A program made the position numbers and the translations under genes. Positions 1-11,570 of a stretch of DNA of 64,000 nucleotides are shown piece by piece. The DNA comes from Sipunculus nudus (taxonomy: Eukaryota; Annelida; Sipuncula; Golfingiida; Sipunculidae): positions 21,752,676-21,816,675 of the forward strand of contig CM049311.1 in NCBI GenBank assembly GCA_026874595.1, given 5' to 3'. How positions within the stretch are numbered: position 1 is the first letter of the stretch; each line of letters opens with the position of its first letter. The notes under the pieces are model-generated. The model made no database searches. It saw only the letters and a list, made by a program, of their open reading frames with translations, and had not been told where the DNA came from.

Positions 1-1
1 T

Positions 2-234
2 CCAGTGACGTCATTAAGGAATTCCCTAGCAAACTCTATAAAAGCCGCGCAGTCATGCGTATAAAAATCGCTTCACCTAGCGATTTTTGTCTGCGCGGTC
101 TTTGTCCGCGCGGTTAAAAGTCGCCCCATGGAAACGCCACTACATAATGTAGTGTGAGCGAATTTTTTATACGCCGCGCAGACAAAAGCCACGCGTACTA
201 CGCGCGTAAACTGCCCCTAAAACACGCGCCATGG
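2..234 (+). repeat. Direct repeat, copy 1 (CpG-rich, hairpin-bearing)
   Basis: This stretch recurs at 899-1158 with small differences, from the CCAGTGACGTCATTAAGG start to the CCATGG end. It holds a perfect 10-bp stem at 63-72 / 79-88 (AAAAATCGCT, loop TCACCT, AGCGATTTTT). A 14-bp inverted pair TTTTGTCTGCGCGG / CCGCGCAGACAAAA lies at 85-98 and 174-187. The short dyad ACTACATAATGTAGT lies between. No coding signal is seen; the open frames across it come from stop-poor CpG-rich sequence. It is probably part of an unrecognised mobile element. Confidence 0.8.
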
Positions 235-308
235 CGTATTTTTACTGCGCGTATTTTTACCGCGCGTGTTTTTAAAGTCGCGCCGATAACCTATTTCCAT
301 GAGGCGTT

Positions 309-331
309 TGTCAAAAAAAAAAAAAAAAAAC
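309..331 (+). repeat. Poly-A tract
   Basis: A run of about 18 A residues interrupts CpG-rich sequence just before the minisatellite. It could be the tail of an old retroposed copy or slippage. Nothing upstream identifies a retroposon. Confidence 0.6.
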
Positions 332-389
332 GCGCTTGGACACGCAGACTTCCAAAATATGGCGGATCCAGGAAGGCACCAACAAGACT

Positions 390-690
390 TTTCATGTGTG
401 GTATGTAGGCTTTATAACAGCACTTACGTATTTTATGTGTGGTATGTAGGCCTTATAATTGCACTTACGTATTTTATGTGTGGTATGTAGGCCTTATAAT
501 TGCACTTATATACGTATTTTATGTGTGGTGTGTATAGGCCTTATAATTGCACTTACGCATTTTATGTGTGGTATGTAGGCCTTATAATTGCACTTATATA
601 CGTATTTTATGTGTGGTGTGTAGGCCTTATAATTGCACTTTAGTATTCTATGTGTGGTATGTAGGCCTTATAATAGCACTTACGTACAGA
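390..690 (+). repeat. Minisatellite, ~41-46 bp unit, about 7 copies
   Basis: The core TGTGTGGTATGTAGGCCTTA starts near 395, 436, 477, 521, 564, 610 and 650. Unit lengths vary between 41 and 46 bp because of small TATA insertions. The array sits between the two copies of the 230-260 bp direct repeat (2-234 and 899-1158), so both may belong to one element with a tandem-repeat core. Confidence 0.85.
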
Positions 691-898
691 TAATTCCCTT
701 CACGTCCATAATCTTACTTATGTCACTGCAGATTTTTTTTTTTTGGTAGCTCGAAGTCTTTGTATTCAGACTGAGACGAATCATCATACGGACATGGCCG
801 GTTCCTCACAAGTTCTATCGGCTTTTCATACTGGTCAGTGCAGAACTTCATGGCCACGTTGCTGAAGTCACTCAAACGCGTGAAGGGATATTCTAAAT

Positions 899-1158
899 CC
901 AATGACGTCATTAAGGGATTCCTGGGCAAACTCAATAAAAAAACTTATAAAAGCCGAGCAGTCACGCGTTTAAAAATCGCTTCACCTAGCGATTTTTGTC
1001 TGCGCGGTCTTTGTCCGCGCGGTCTTTGTCCGCGCGGTAAAATGTCGCCCCATGGAAACGCCACTACATAATGTAGTTTGAGCGAATTTTTTATACGCCG
1101 CTCAGACAAAAGCCGCGCGTACTACGCGCGTAAACTGCCCCTAAAACACACGCCATGG
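899..1158 (+). repeat. Direct repeat, copy 2
   Basis: Second copy of the repeat at 2-234, same strand. It keeps the 10-bp stem (972-981 / 988-997). It differs by an extra TCTTTGTCCGCGCGG unit and by a few substitutions. The sequence between the copies (690-898) shows nothing I recognise. Confidence 0.8.
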
Positions 1159-1194
1159 AAAAAGGCCTTAGGGTGCTTTTCCATGTACGCGTTT

Positions 1195-1525
1195 TGCAAG
1201 CGTTTGCCGCGCGCAGCTGCCGCGCGGCGAAAATCCAACCAGTTAAAAAGCCATGTGCTATTTCCATGTATGCGATTGCCGCGCGGCAAACGCACGCGTC
1301 AGTTTTGGAATCCAGCAGTGCTGGATTTATGCGTTTACAGCGCGGCAAACGCATGGGAATTCCGCCTTAATGACGTCACATGTGGGATTTCCCCGTACTC
1401 GTATGTTGAAGTCCGTTCAGCTGTGTCAGGAAGGCATGCGATTGCCGCGCGGCAAACGCATACGAAACGCTCACATGGAAAAGGACTGGCCGCGCGGCAA
1501 ACGCATGCGTTTGACGCACGGCAGT
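1195..1525 (+). repeat. Cluster of CpG-rich near-perfect palindromes
   Basis: The core TGCCGCGCGGCA, itself a palindrome, or close variants recur near 1206, 1220, 1277, 1338, 1443 and 1490. Most are flanked by ATGCG on the left and CGCAT on the right. At 1436-1461 this makes a 26-bp palindrome with one mismatched pair, and at 1499-1512 AAACGCATGCGTTT is perfect. The density of CpG is out of keeping with the AT-rich surroundings. Open frames on both strands here are by-products. Confidence 0.8.
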
Positions 1526-1599
1526 TTCTGTGGCGCACATAAAGCCACTTGTGGGCAGGAATTAGCCAATGGAGACTAGTTTTTAGATGCTGCAATAGC

Positions 1600-3120
1600 A
1601 ATTGCATGTAATATAGTAAAAAAAAATTAGATTAGCAAATTATCAGCAAATCTGATATTTCTCCTTATTTTAAGATGAAAGAAAGTTCCCATCAAACATA
1701 ACTTGGTACAAGAGAGGTGGGACAGATTATGACTTTGTAAAAATGAATTGAGCATGGAGCTGGAAACTTTCTTTAAAAATAATATATCAAAATATGAGCC
1801 TGCATGATATATACATCAGGGTTCTTGCGCTTTTCAATTTAAAAAAGTAAGATCTTTTTAAGACTTTGTTAGACCTTTTTTTCGCGAAAAAAAGACCATT
1901 TTCCCAAGGTTATTAGAAACCTGATATACATAGACCTTATTTATATTCGTTTTCATACCAATCCAAATTACAAATGACACATAAATAAATAAATAGGCCT
2001 TCATTCAAATGCCCGTATATTCTCTACTTTTGCCGTATACTTATACAGATATGTCGTTACGATCAAAGGTCATTCCCATAGGCTTATATTATACATGGCA
2101 AAGCATGCATCTTTTTTTCCATAAATCTGTCAATTAAATTTACCATATCTATAAACACCGTTTACCCCTAAAACGGTAATGTTGTAACTTGATTGCTGCA
2201 GCCCAGCGATCGCTAGGCCTCACTTCTCCCTGTGCAACTTCATTTTCCCGCCAAAATCAAAGAACATGTGCAAGCCAGTCCTCAGGTACAAACATTTTCA
2301 TGGACATGTTCGGATAACTTCCTTTACTCTAGCACACACCGATATATGCTCCTTCCGCGTCGCATACGCGGGCACAATACGTAATTTAAAATGTTCTAAT
2401 TCGAATGCATTTATTGGCATACAGAAGGTAGATGTGCATCTGAGGAGCAATTATAGCCCGTTATTTCATGCAATGCTCAAATATTTCAAACATATTTTAC
2501 ACGCAGACTTGTATCTTGCTATATATATATATGCAGTGTAAGATCGCCGATCTAGGCCTATACACAAAATGGTAACACCGTTGAACTTTCCCGCGCTAAA
2601 CTTTTTCGAAGCAGCCTGAACTAGCTCGTACGTTAATGCCATAAATTTGACAAAATGTGATTCATTGTAACTGATTTGATTCATTTTAACAGTGATCCAT
2701 TAACTGAATTAATTATGAATTGTACAATGGTCATATGTGCCCGAAAAGATGTCCTCGACCAAAAAGGAGGTAAATTTGTCAACGTGATATTTCACAGACC
2801 TATCGACGTAAAAACTCAAATGTATTAACTTCTATAGGGACAAACTTTCAAAACCCATCGATATCGTACCTGGAAAAATTCAGCTCACAGGTTTGTCGAC
2901 GAGCAGGACGAGCCTAAATCATGCTGAGTTACAGAAAACGCACGTCAGTTCATTCTGGCAAACAGGGTTATATAAAAGCTGGCTGGTTTATAAATCACTG
3001 AAATATCTTCTGCACACCGACTAACACACAAACATTTATTTCAACTTCCAGTTTCAAGCACGTGTCCAAATATACCTGTCATGCTTTCAAACACCTTTTA
3101 ATGGTAAGAGCCCTGCTATG
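1600..3120. other. Unassigned AT-rich intergenic sequence
   Basis: No coding, RNA or repeat signal that I can support. A TATATAAAAG string near 2970 looks like a TATA box, but no gene follows it. Confidence 0.5.
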
Positions 3121-3186
3121 CTGATGTGCCTGAGTCAAGCAAAATAATTATCTTTTTAAGTGCTGTCAACATTCATACATGCATAT

Positions 3187-3340
3187 GTTGGAGCCCGTTT
3201 GCGGATCTGGTCCATCTGCCGATGGGCTTGGCCAATATGAGGATCCGTTATTGGGCTGCCCATCTGCAGATGGGCAGCCCAATAACGGATTTGATACCAT
3301 GCACTTTCTGGCCCATCTGCTAATGGGCTTGGCCCAATAA
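3187..3340 (+). repeat. Palindromic repeat locus with a 48-bp perfect palindrome
   Basis: Positions 3243-3290 form an uninterrupted perfect palindrome; each 24-base arm begins ATCCGTTATTGGGCTGCCCA. Imperfect palindromes around GCCCATCTGC...GATGGGC flank it on both sides. The first 80 bases (3187-3266) match the reverse complement of 5033-5113. A head-to-head fusion of two copies of the same end would give this structure. Confidence 0.85.
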
Positions 3341-3345
3341 CAAAT

Positions 3346-5020
3346 TTTAGTTTTTGTTAGTAATACGTTATTATTTCATTATCTTGATGACTTTTGTACT
3401 CAGACAAACATTTCTCAGAAGTTAATGTGTTAATTGAAACATAAATCACTATCACAGCCTTAAATCAATAATTTTATCATCAAAATTACATAGATGTGTA
3501 TAGAAAACTACATAGATGTGCATGCAGTGTTACAATACCCTATTAAATAACCCTTTACACACAATTCTTAATTAGTCTACATTGCATTCGTGTGAGGTTA
3601 AGAGTTTAATGAGGTTCACTTTTTACCAAAGAGTAATTACAGCTGTTGCGAAAAAAATTCATTTACATTACCACATAGATGTGACTTCCACGGTACATAC
3701 AATTTACTATAGAGAAATTATATGTGGTACAAATCAGTTTCTCATATTCATTTTTAATATCCACATATATATCAAGGTTACCACATATTTGACAATAGAA
3801 TAGTGTAATATATGTAGCAAACACTCTCTCATGAGTCATTTGATCTCAGAGTCAATCACAATCATGCACTTTCACCACAATAACACATCTTGATACAGTT
3901 TCTTTTGGAGAAGTGTCTTATTGATAAGCTCTCTACTTAGCATTCGTACAGAATTGTTGGCGTCCTGGTGATGAGAGCAGCAGGGAAGTCGGACAGTACT
4001 CCTTTTTTTCAGGTTATCACAGAGATGATGCCGAGGTTAAATGTAGTTTTGGCTGCAGGGGTCATTGCCGGAGAGTAGTGTCTTTGCAAAGGCCAGGGCA
4101 AAAACGCCACAAAATAAATTTAAACAAAACGATAAGGTTATGTTTTACATATCTTTCACAGTAACATAGTAAAGTTTATTTTATTTTTAATATATAACAA
4201 TTTATGAGATATAACTGATAAATAACTAGATCTCTGAAACAAGCAATCATCACGATGTTTAATATATAAATTTGTTTTAATATATAAAATATAAATATAA
4301 ATATAAAATTTAAATTGTGACAAGACTCCTTATAAACCATTTTGGATAAATATAATTATACTTTATACTCAGAAGATAAATAATGAAGAGATAAAATTTA
4401 TACGATAAAACTACCAAAATTCGTAGTTAATACTTGCAATAATTTCGGTCTGTGTGGGATACTGTTATCGAGTAAAAATTTAGCTCAGCTTACTATAAAA
4501 ACTATTCTAAACTCATTTATAGACCCTGTTTGGATTCGGGACAAAAAACATATATGTAAAATAAATCTATATTATATAAATTGAATGAATTATGATAATA
4601 CGGTGGTTTAAATGGCACACTTTTTTGATAGGGTTGTACCTTTTTTTTCTAAAAGGCCATACACTATTTCATGTCATATAACCGAGTGTACTTTCATTGG
4701 TACGTATACAGGCGGTGGCGGATGCATGTGCTCTGTGAGTGCTTTCTAGTTAACTTGGTTGTCACTAACACTATAATAACATTTAAGGGTAAACGCATTT
4801 AGGTATGACCAATTCACCAACTTAATATCGGATACACCTTACATGATAAATGAAGCACTAACATGAGCAAAGGTCTTTCGATATCCTGCATGGTCCACCT
4901 CCCTCTCGCGGATGTTCTTGGCGATTAAAACAGAATATCAACACGGACTACCCGTAAATACTTGCTGACCTCTTCTCCGAGCTTGGCTTCAAGAGGGAAT
5001 AACAAGTGTGTTGGACACCC
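3346..5020. other. AT-rich spacer between inverted palindromic repeats
   Basis: No gene found. The stretch is bounded by inverted copies of one sequence (3187-3266 and 5033-5113), so it could be the interior of a non-autonomous element. The interior itself has no family signature that I can see. Confidence 0.4.
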
Positions 5021-5023
5021 CAA

Positions 5024-5118
5024 GAGCAGGCAGATGGGCAGCCCAATAACGGATCCTCATATGGGCCAAGCCCATCGGTAGATGGGCCAGATCCGCAGAC
5101 AGGCTCCAACACATATAC
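5024..5118 (-). repeat. Inverted copy of the 3.2-kb palindromic repeat
   Basis: Its reverse complement aligns closely with 3187-3266, including the TGTTGGAGCC start and the GGATCCGTTATTGGGCTGCC segment. It lacks the second half that makes the 48-bp palindrome at the other locus. Confidence 0.8.
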
Positions 5119-5193
5119 ATGAACTTGCATATCAAGCATGAAACTGAACTAGATGTGTCGGAACGACACGAATGCCTCCGCCTGGAGCAAATC

Positions 5194-5940
5194 AGAACTA
5201 GAATATTGGTAGTCGACAAGCGACTACGTGTATCCGCCAAAATCAGAGAAGGACGGGGAAGTGAGGCATGGATTGAGTGGCAAGGGGAAATAGAGTTACA
5301 TGTGTTACATATTAGAATGGATGTCTGCCACGTAAACATGATTGTAGGTGGCGCCACCTGTCATAAAATCAAGAACGCTATCCAGGATGTATACGCATGC
5401 CGAATTACAGGTAATTTGGTCAAACCACTGCAGAGATATGAGTGATTTTAACCCAAGGCAGTCAAACAGATGGACGCTGTGCAAAAATGGCTGCAGGTGG
5501 CGCCACCATTTTTGTGTACCTTATAAAGCTATCCAAGGGCTACATTTGTGTAATTTTTTTCCTAATTAGTCAAACGGTTCCCGAGATATGAACTTGGATG
5601 TCTGCAGCGTGAACGTGAATGTAGGTGGCGCCACCATTTTTGTGTATGTTATAAAGCTATCCAAGGGCTACATTTGTACAAGATATTTTCCCTGATCGGT
5701 CCCGAGATATTTGGGTTTATGTGTGGAAACAGACGCACAAACGTACGCTGGGCAGAGAGGAAAGGTCAGAGGTCAAGGCTAAATGGTTTGGCACCAGTTC
5801 ATATGTGACCCGATAATTGGTGTAAGTTTCGGAAAATCCGTCCAGTAGTCTCAGAGGAGTTCTCCGGAAACGAACGCGGCGGCGGCGGAACCCGGTCAAA
5901 AACATAGTATCCGCAAAATTTCGTTTTGGCGGATACAAAT
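5194..5940 (+). mobile_element. Interspersed repeat of the GGTGGCGCCACC family, copy 1
   Basis: The left part, AACTAGAATATTGGTAGTCG and on, also occurs at about 19800 and 30243. It contains the hairpin GTAGTCG-ACAAG-CGACTAC. Three exact GGTGGCGCCACC palindromes follow at 5347, 5496 and 5624 (spacings 149 and 128), each inside a diverged module with 'GTTCCCGAGATATG' and 'GACGCTGTGCAAAAATGG'. Ends near 5228 (GTATCCGCCAAAA) and 5924-5936 (TTTTGGCGGATAC) are inverted to each other, so they may be terminal repeats. Non-coding; the family is not one I can name. Confidence 0.7.
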
Positions 5941-5956
5941 ATTTGTCAAACTTTGT

Positions 5957-6281
5957 AAAATTTTCTATGTTCAGGAGCAGTCATACGGTCAAAAGTAGGT
6001 AAACCAGGACAAAATGCGAACTCGATCTGTAAGTGGTCATTTTGCTGCAACACACCAAAATTAGGCCAATATCTGCAGGCATTGCGAAACGAAATCCGTA
6101 CATGTGCATTTGTCTTGAATATTTCTATTTTTCATGAAATTTTCTATGTTCCGGAGCCGTCATCCGGTCAAAAATAGGTCAACCGGGACGAAACGCGAAC
6201 TTGATCTGTAACTGGTCATTATCTTCCACACACCAAAATTCAGGCCAATATCTGCAGGTATTGCGAAAAAAAGTCCGAACA
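5957..6281 (+). repeat. Tandem duplication, ~180 bp, two copies
   Basis: 5957-6100 and 6136-6281 align from TTTTCTATGTT to GCGAAA...TCCG at an offset of about 180, with scattered substitutions. The duplication directly follows the copy-1 repeat element and may be part of its flank. Confidence 0.75.
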
Positions 6282-6299
6282 ACTGTTTCATTTCGGAAT

Positions 6300-7740
6300 G
6301 ACGGAATGACGGAATGAAGGACATGGATAAAACTATATGCCCCGGCCATGGGGGCATAAAAAAGACGCTCGAGAGACATTTTAGGACCAAACTCTTTCAT
6401 GATTAGGTCATAGTTTCCAGAATTGCTTCTACTTTATTTGCATTGTCGACAAACACAGCGCGTCGTTACTTTCAGTTCCAAACAAATTTAATGCGCATCA
6501 AACGACATGCAGAAACTGCAGAGATTACATGATTTAGGGACAGTGTACAGCAGAGGAAAATACCAACTTTCGAGTCCCCTTTCACACCACCGAAACTTGT
6601 GAACGCGTGTTTTCTGATTCGAATTTAGTCTGTGTTGCCCGCGTTGAAAATACTCCTCAGGTGCCCCCACGATCACGAGATCCACGGTAGCCGGAACATG
6701 CAGATGATGTTTGAAAAGCAGTTAAATACGGGAACAAGCTTTGAACAAATGACCCATGGGTCATGACGCTCAGCTGAGTATAGGAAGATATTCAGAAAAA
6801 AAAATTGTATTAACAGAATGACAAATTCGGCTACAGATCGGACCTTGAACTTTGATCTTCTGACAACGTTACAGAGTTTTAATGTGAGTGATGGTTCAGA
6901 GATCTGTGAAGATTTGCCTGCTTGCTGGTTCAGAGAGGGGTCGCTGCACTTGAACCACTACAACATATCATCTTAGGGTAAATGTTCAAAAGTGCAGACG
7001 TTCATTGGATAAACTGTTATTTTTCTCCTCTTGTTGTTCTTCATAATCTGGTTAAGTCATCTGGAGTCAACTTTGTGTCACTTTGTCCAATTCTTCTATT
7101 TTGGCTGCTTACTAGTTCTTTGATGTTTCATTTAGTATTCTGCAGACGAGAGGTTTACAGGAATCCTTTGATACTGGTAGATCTTATGTATTACAATAAT
7201 ATGTCAAAAGTGATTTTCATTTTTTGGACATGGCCATTAGGGGGCACTGTGCTCAAACCACTACTACATATCATTTTTCAGTGATATCTCCAAAAGTATA
7301 AAGCTTAATTACATCAACTGTAGTTTATTTTGTTCCTCTGGGTCTTCTTGATAAGGTGATCATGTGATCTGTTATCAAGTTGTCCTAAATATCCCCCGTT
7401 TGCTGATCGTCAGACTGTTACACTTGATATATAGTATTATACAGGTGACAGTTTGCAGTAATCACACATATCTTATATCGGAACGATTTCTGGTACCTGT
7501 CTGTTTATTCATTAATAAGGATAAAGTTCAAGGTCAAGGTGTCAGTTGCGCAAACTGGGCACATTAAATGGTCTGGAGCTCGACGCACTTGGACTTCATA
7601 AAAATAAAACATTGAACTTGATTCAAACGAAAAATACATTTGGGTTCTGTCAGTTTGAGCTGAGAGGAGTAAAATACTGGACATCTAGTTTACCTGGAAT
7701 TGCGTAGTGGCAAAGAAAACATAAGTGAAACTATAAAAAA
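6300..7740. other. Unassigned intergenic sequence with one short dispersed motif
   Basis: No coding signal. Positions 6751-6776 carry a variant of the GACCCATGGGTC...GCTCAGCTG motif found exactly at 19600 and 22406. The stretch near 7500-7560 (AAGTTCAAGGTCAAGGTGTC) looks like old transposon debris. Confidence 0.4.
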
Positions 7741-7758
7741 AAGGCCTACAGGCCTAAT

Positions 7759-10209
7759 GCGAACCTGTGCATTGGGAAATACACCAGTTATAATGCTTCA
7801 ATGCTGGACCATTACTTTTCATGTATATGAACAATGCAAGTACTAAAAATTTTGAATAAGAAACAATTACACAAACATCACTGCTGAAATTCTGGCATGG
7901 GTGCACACAACACAAAAACAATTGTAGCTGGCACCACCAGTCTTTTATACTTCGAAGCTATCAGAGATATACACATATGCCAATTTTCAGACTGATATAT
8001 CAAACCCCTCCTGAGAAATAAGCAGGAACACACATTATGCAAAAATTATTGTAGGTGGCGCCACCAGTCTTGTATATGACAAAGCTATTCGATATATATA
8101 AATATGCTCAATTTCAGGCTGATTTATCAAATTCCTCAGTAGAAATAAGCAGGCACATACACTGTGCAAAAGTAAATGTACGTGGCACCACCTGTCTTGT
8201 AAATGAGAATACCATCAAAGACGCATAGACAGGTCAAAATATCAGTCCAATACATCAAACTTCCCCATAGGTTGATGCACTGGGCTGACAAGGCTTAGGT
8301 GAGTAAGGCAGTTGCCCCCGAGTGACCTGTGACAAATTGCTGCCTCAAGCTACTGCACTGAGTGAACTCTTGACCTGCACCTGGCTAGACTGAGTGAACT
8401 TTTGACCTGTACCTGGCTGCACTGAGTGAACTCTTTACCTGTTGCATAATCTGACACAGATGGCAGTCTGCCAAAGCTATAAATAGATTCAGGCTGTACT
8501 TTGGTGCCAAATATGATGCAGTGAGCAGTCTGCCAAAGCTATAAATAGAATGCAGCTACTGCACTGAGTGAACTCTTGACCTATACCTGGCTGCACTACT
8601 TCCAATCCTGGCTCTGTGTTAAACTATTTATAGAACTGACATCATCTTGGCTAATGGCCAACATCAAGGCACTGGCAATCTGCCAATGGTAAACCAAGTG
8701 CTGCCATCTGAACACAAAAGTGGTCCCTACTTGAAATAACTTTGAAATTTATTTTTCCAATACAAAATGCTTTTCAGCTGACTTTTTATAAAAAAAGAAA
8801 TCAGGAATATATGTAAAATTATAACGGATGCATACTGAATGCAAAATTAAAAATACATATATATCTCATTGATGGCAAATTCTTGATTTAAGTTGAGTAG
8901 GGATACCAATCATTTATAATCCACATACAGTTGTCTTTATATAGCCACAAAGTGCTAAATATCATTGATCGTAACATTGCCAAGGTAATAAACAACTTAA
9001 ATCATAAATCTAAATTTTTTAAAAGCTTTTAAAAAAACTTTCTTGTCAATATTAACCAAAGATAACCTGAAATCTAAATGTCTAGTGGCATCATGTAATA
9101 GATGCTGATAAATTGGTGCCAGGCTAGATGTAACAGCATCACACAGCTAACATATATGGTAAAATGACTCAATTCAATCTCCATAATTCAGCCAAAAATC
9201 ATTCATGTGGAACCATTAATGACAATTATTATAAGAATTATTGTTGGAATTATTCTTGTAAAATATTTAACAATCTGGCTTAAGTGGCATCAGTCGAAAA
9301 ATGTTTCGCAGGTTTATAACTCATATAGGACGATACAGCAAACTAGCAAAGTTCAGCTTCACGTAACTCAACCAAAAAGCACTGAACCAAAACCATTTGA
9401 ACAAACTTGAATTATCAACATCTGAGGATAATTAATATGTGAGATTTAAGAATTTGGCCCAGTGGTTTTTGAGAAGAAGATCTTTGAAGCCACTGAGCTA
9501 AAATGGGCTGTTATGGCATATGACTAAATTCAAATTCCCATAACTTAGCCAAAAGTCACTGAAAAGAGACCATTTGAACAAACTTTAGAAAGCACTACCC
9601 TAGGATCATTTCTGTGCGATATAAAACATTTTGGCCATATGGTTTCAGGGAAGAAGTTTTTTGTAGCCCTCAGTGTGATACAGGCACTGATGACGCTGTA
9701 CAAAAAAGGCCGATGCAGGTGGCGCCACCAATACCTCAATTTCAGATATGACCTATGTGACTAACATTGGCATAAAATTTGGTGATGATAGCTACAGCTG
9801 TTTCTGAGATTTAAATTTTAATATGCCTTTTTGAACAGTTAACAAAGTTAAACCTCCTGTATCTCGGCCAAAAATCTCCGAACTGGAACTATTCGAACAA
9901 ACTTGAGAAAGATTGTTCCAGGGATCATTTCTGTGAAATATTGGACAATTTGGCTGGACAGTTTCGGAGAAGAAGATTTTTTAATTTTTTTTAGCTTTTT
10001 CCCTATAAAATCTAAGAAAATGCAGTTAGAAAAAAATAAACAAAATCCGATATAGTTTTTTTTGATGACTGATTATTTGCAAAAGAATTTGTGATGCTAG
10101 GTCCTGCCATTTTTGAGATAGCTATGGTTAACGTACCGACGACGCACGACGCACGACAGACGACGCACGACGGACGACGCCGCACCATCGCATAAGCTCA
10201 CAGGTTCGC
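7759..10209 (+). mobile_element. Non-autonomous element, member A (TIR GCGAACCTGTG, ~2.45 kb)
   Basis: The left end GCGAACCTGTG (7759-7769) is the exact inverse of the right end CACAGGTTCGC (10199-10209). The same ends bound 19663-22124, which is almost the same length (2,451 and 2,462 bp), in the same orientation. Both copies also share the 18 bases before the left end (AAGGCCTACAGGCCTAAT). The right end is preceded by a degenerate ACGACGCACG simple repeat. Inside are GGTGGCGCCACC palindromes at 8054 and 9718. Related ~150-bp modules at 9310-9980 each read like 'CTCGGCCAAAAATCTCCGAA...CCATTTGAACAAACTTGA'. No open frame of interest, so movement would need enzymes supplied elsewhere. Family unknown to me. 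Confidence 0.75.
8290..8600 (+). repeat. Short tandem duplications inside element A
   Basis: The phrase CTGAGTGAACTCTTGACCTG occurs about four times with small changes, spaced roughly 35 bp at first. GCAGTCTGCCAAAGCTATAA occurs twice, about 61 bp apart. Non-coding. Confidence 0.6.
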
Positions 10210-11570
10210 TAAAAAGAAAGATGGCGATAAAATTAAAAATGGATGAATAGGTCAGGGCTGTTTGGATACAGTAAAAGCTGTTGAAACATGTTGTGTCAAG
10301 AGGCGGTATGTTCAAGATAAACTACTGTTATATTTGATCAAGAATATGAGATGGAAGGTAAAATTATGTTTAGATAGCGGCAATTAAATTGCAAGTCACA
10401 TACCTTTGCTAGTGCGGTGGGTCCGATGAGTATCGGTAAAGCCTCGAAGTGGCGTTTACCGATAGACAGGGTTTCACCAGTCTGGTCTTGGCCAAGGTAA
10501 GGCCGGGACCATCGATTATAAGAGTATGCAGTAGTTGATTTGTTGGAGAAAAAAACCCACAAAATTATGCATGCAAACATTTTGTATTTATGTGTGCTAC
10601 TAAAATGCCTGCAATAAATGTGAATGGATTTACTGATAGACGCCACTGAATACATGCTGGATAAATGGGAGACAATCAGGGCCAGGTGTTGTAAATATAG
10701 TTAAGATATTTTGGGCGTGGTGGCAGCACTTAACCTAGGTCAAGATCGGCAAAAACGTGATCGATATATTAGTTGAAAAGAGTTTATTTGAAACCACTGG
10801 AACGACGGGAAGAATATAATTTGGAATGATTGGGACAAAGAGAAATTTATATGGCCCCAGGGCATGCAAGTTTTATAAGTTGAAAAGAAAAAAATTTAGC
10901 AATTAGTCAAAATAATTAGTAGAATTCGTAAGAGGAGGATGTAATGGAAATTATATACAAGTGAAATCCGAGCACATTTTATGATTGACATTTCTAATTT
11001 GTGGAAACGAGTTTTAATTACAGGAGACAGCATATCTGTGTGAAAGTATTTATGCTATAGTGATGCGGGTATCATTAAAACGGTTGGTCGATCTTTCTAT
11101 TTGAGATCATGGAAATCGACTACCTATTGTGATAGCAGTTTATAATTATTGTTGTGTCGTCCTAAGACGCTTAATTAGGATCCGCTGTGCTCCTGTGTAG
11201 TGGTCTTATCACAGTTTTGGATTGCGCAACAATAGTTACTCCAATTTTGAAGTAGTTTGTATGGAAAACTGCCGTATATGATGTATATTATAAATCTGAG
11301 ATTAATGTTTATGGACATTTTTGTAATATGGTCAATGGATTGTTGATTTAAAAAAAGAGATCGGATGATAGGGATATATCGTAACGACTTGGTTAATTTT
11401 TTTTAAATTTATATTTAACGTGCTAATTATAAATTGATTTGATTACAATTAAAGCATGATACATTATGGATTAACAGTTGTGCAGAGTGACATTTGTAAT
11501 TGCAACAATGGACTCCTCATTTGAGTTTTAGTGATTGGGACAATGTTGAATTGATAAATTGGATTATCAA
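10210..11570. other. Unassigned sequence between element A and the Helentron
   Basis: No confident gene. Minus-strand 10403-10620 reads open and ends at AAG|GTATGT, a good 5' splice-site match, with TTATTGCAG upstream as a possible acceptor. I could not identify the peptide, so it is only a candidate exon. The lower part (about 10900-11570) may include the unrecognised downstream end of the Helentron. Confidence 0.35.

Noticed and set aside
1078-1542. 154-residue open frame and its neighbours on both strands
   Set aside because: The CpG-rich palindromic sequence is poor in stop codons; all frames give repetitive Arg/Ala/His-rich peptides without family resemblance.
2960-3010. TATA-box-like promoter (TATATAAAAG)
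   Set aside because: No coding sequence or other promoter evidence follows, and such strings are frequent in AT-rich DNA.
5119-5445. 108-residue open frame
   Set aside because: It runs across an interspersed-repeat boundary and is not kept in the other copies at 19.8 and 30.2 kb.
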